Source: Prinia subflava (taxonomy: Eukaryota; Chordata; Aves; Passeriformes; Cisticolidae). From it: 64,000 bases of DNA. Below the pieces are notes generated by a model. That model made no database searches and was not told the DNA's origin. It saw nothing but the letters and a program-made list of their open reading frames with translations. The stretch is taken from NCBI RefSeq assembly GCF_021018805.1, contig NC_086248.1, forward strand, positions 61,947,985-62,011,984, given 5' to 3'. Both the position numbers and the translations under genes were made by a program. This document shows positions 63,001 through 64,000 of the stretch, piece by piece; the first letter of the stretch is position 1; the number at the start of each line of letters is the position of its first letter.

Positions 63001-64000
63001 CAAAACACACAAGAGCCAAAGATAACCATTTTCAATCAATATGAGAGTGTAGAGTTCTTTGAAAAGAAAATTAATACTTCCTCTTTAATGTTACCCTCTA
63101 TTTTCCATAGAAAAACACAGTGGCATTCCTGACCTAAGAGGACTTGTATCACTTTCTCCACGCATACCTGATGTTGACAGCTCTGTTCTTGTTTCTTCAG
63201 ACACATACAGTATATACTATATATTGAAATAGCAGTGTCAATCTGGTCTCACCATATGCTATGACTGTCCTAGTGTCAAGGAGGTTATATATAGGTGTTT
63301 ACCTATAGAATTTCCACAGTGCCAATCACTAAAACACTTCAGAGCCTCAAAAGCATTACTAAACATACCCTCACAGCAGCCCTGATCTGTAGGAGCAGGA
63401 TATCCTATCCTCATTTTGATGAAGGGCAAGATGGAGAGGGCATGCCTTATTCAAGGTCATGTAGGGTAGCTATGGAGGAATAAAGAACTGCATAACATTC
63501 CTCAGTTCTGTTCCTGGGTGTTAGCCTAAGATTAGCAAGCATGTATAGAGAAATAACAAAAATTTGGTATGAAAGCCAATCTAATCCTTCAAGTTTATAG
63601 CTCAGAGACATTTTGGCCCTTTCAGCATCCATCAGTTGTCACCCTGATTGACCTCCTGTCCTGGTTCCCCTCTGCTTTTGGAGGCTTCTTCAATTGCCTC
63701 TCTCTGAGCTGTCTGTCTCTTTTTCATCTCAGCTCCTGGTGCTCCAAGCTGCTTTCTTGCAGCTCCCAGACTTAATACCTCAACATGACACACAAAATCT
63801 TGGTCACTTGGACTTGAAACAAGATGAGGGTAGGGACCAGACACAGTACATACAGTATAGCAAAACTGTGTAAAACCAGTGCCATGTTGCCAAATGGAAC
63901 AGCATTGCTATGTGTTTCATTTTAACTTTGTTTAATTCAACGTAACTACTTTTAATGCTTGTCATGCATGCAGATACAATTAAACACATGCCAAGTGCAA
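57020..64000 (-). other. AIG1: AIG1 intron, running out of the window
   Basis: Unique AT-rich sequence. The minus strand was read for the expected upstream AIG1 exon, but it was not seen. A 17-base direct repeat (CTAAATTTAATACCACT) lies at 62428-62444 and 62456-62472. Short open frames lack protein features. Confidence 0.7.
62428..62472. repeat. Short direct repeat, 28-bp period
   Basis: CTAAATTTAATACCACT occurs at 62428-62444 and again without mismatch at 62456-62472, with a shorter TACCACT echo between. A small local duplication in the AIG1 intron. Confidence 0.9.

Overview
This is a window of vertebrate nuclear DNA, almost certainly from a bird and probably a songbird. Evidence: two multi-exon vertebrate genes with GT-AG introns, CR1 LINEs with the avian 3' end (ATTCTATGAT-type terminus), and LTR families whose sequence I recall from passerine genomes. 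There are no bacterial or viral operons. Nearly all open frames above 60 codons are chance or belong to repeats.

Layout. 1-6.1 kb: the last four coding exons of ADAT2 (+ strand), the catalytic subunit of the tRNA wobble A-to-I deaminase; the 5' exons lie before the window. Its first visible intron-exon junction pair looks like a minor-spliceosome (U12) intron with an unusual GT...AT ending. 6.1-38.4 kb: a gene-free interval with two CR1 LINE fragments (17.6-18.4 kb, + strand; 21.9-24.2 kb, - strand), one LTR (26.1-26.8 kb) and several AT-rich stretches that resemble conserved regulatory DNA. 38.4-64 kb: the last three coding exons of AIG1 (- strand), a membrane lipid hydrolase, with long introns; its 5' exons lie beyond position 64000. 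The convergent ADAT2/AIG1 arrangement matches my recollection of the mammalian order.

The most interesting object is in the 13.9-kb AIG1 intron: a very young LTR element (45769-50332) in antisense orientation to AIG1. Its two 424-bp LTRs differ at only two bases and are flanked by the 6-bp duplication TATGTA. It has no recognisable capsid, protease, polymerase or envelope. It carries one intact 440-codon frame with a myristoylation-type start and a matrix-like N-terminus, then an A-rich, G-poor, intron-like stretch, then a second short frame. A good donor and acceptor would join the two frames without a frame break. It looks like a non-autonomous retroelement with its own spliced gene. A second, older solo LTR (39322-40128) sits about 325 bp upstream of the AIG1 terminal exon.

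Limits: conservation, expression and repeat-family names cannot be tested from the sequence alone. Gene identities rest on recognisable protein segments and synteny recalled from other vertebrates.
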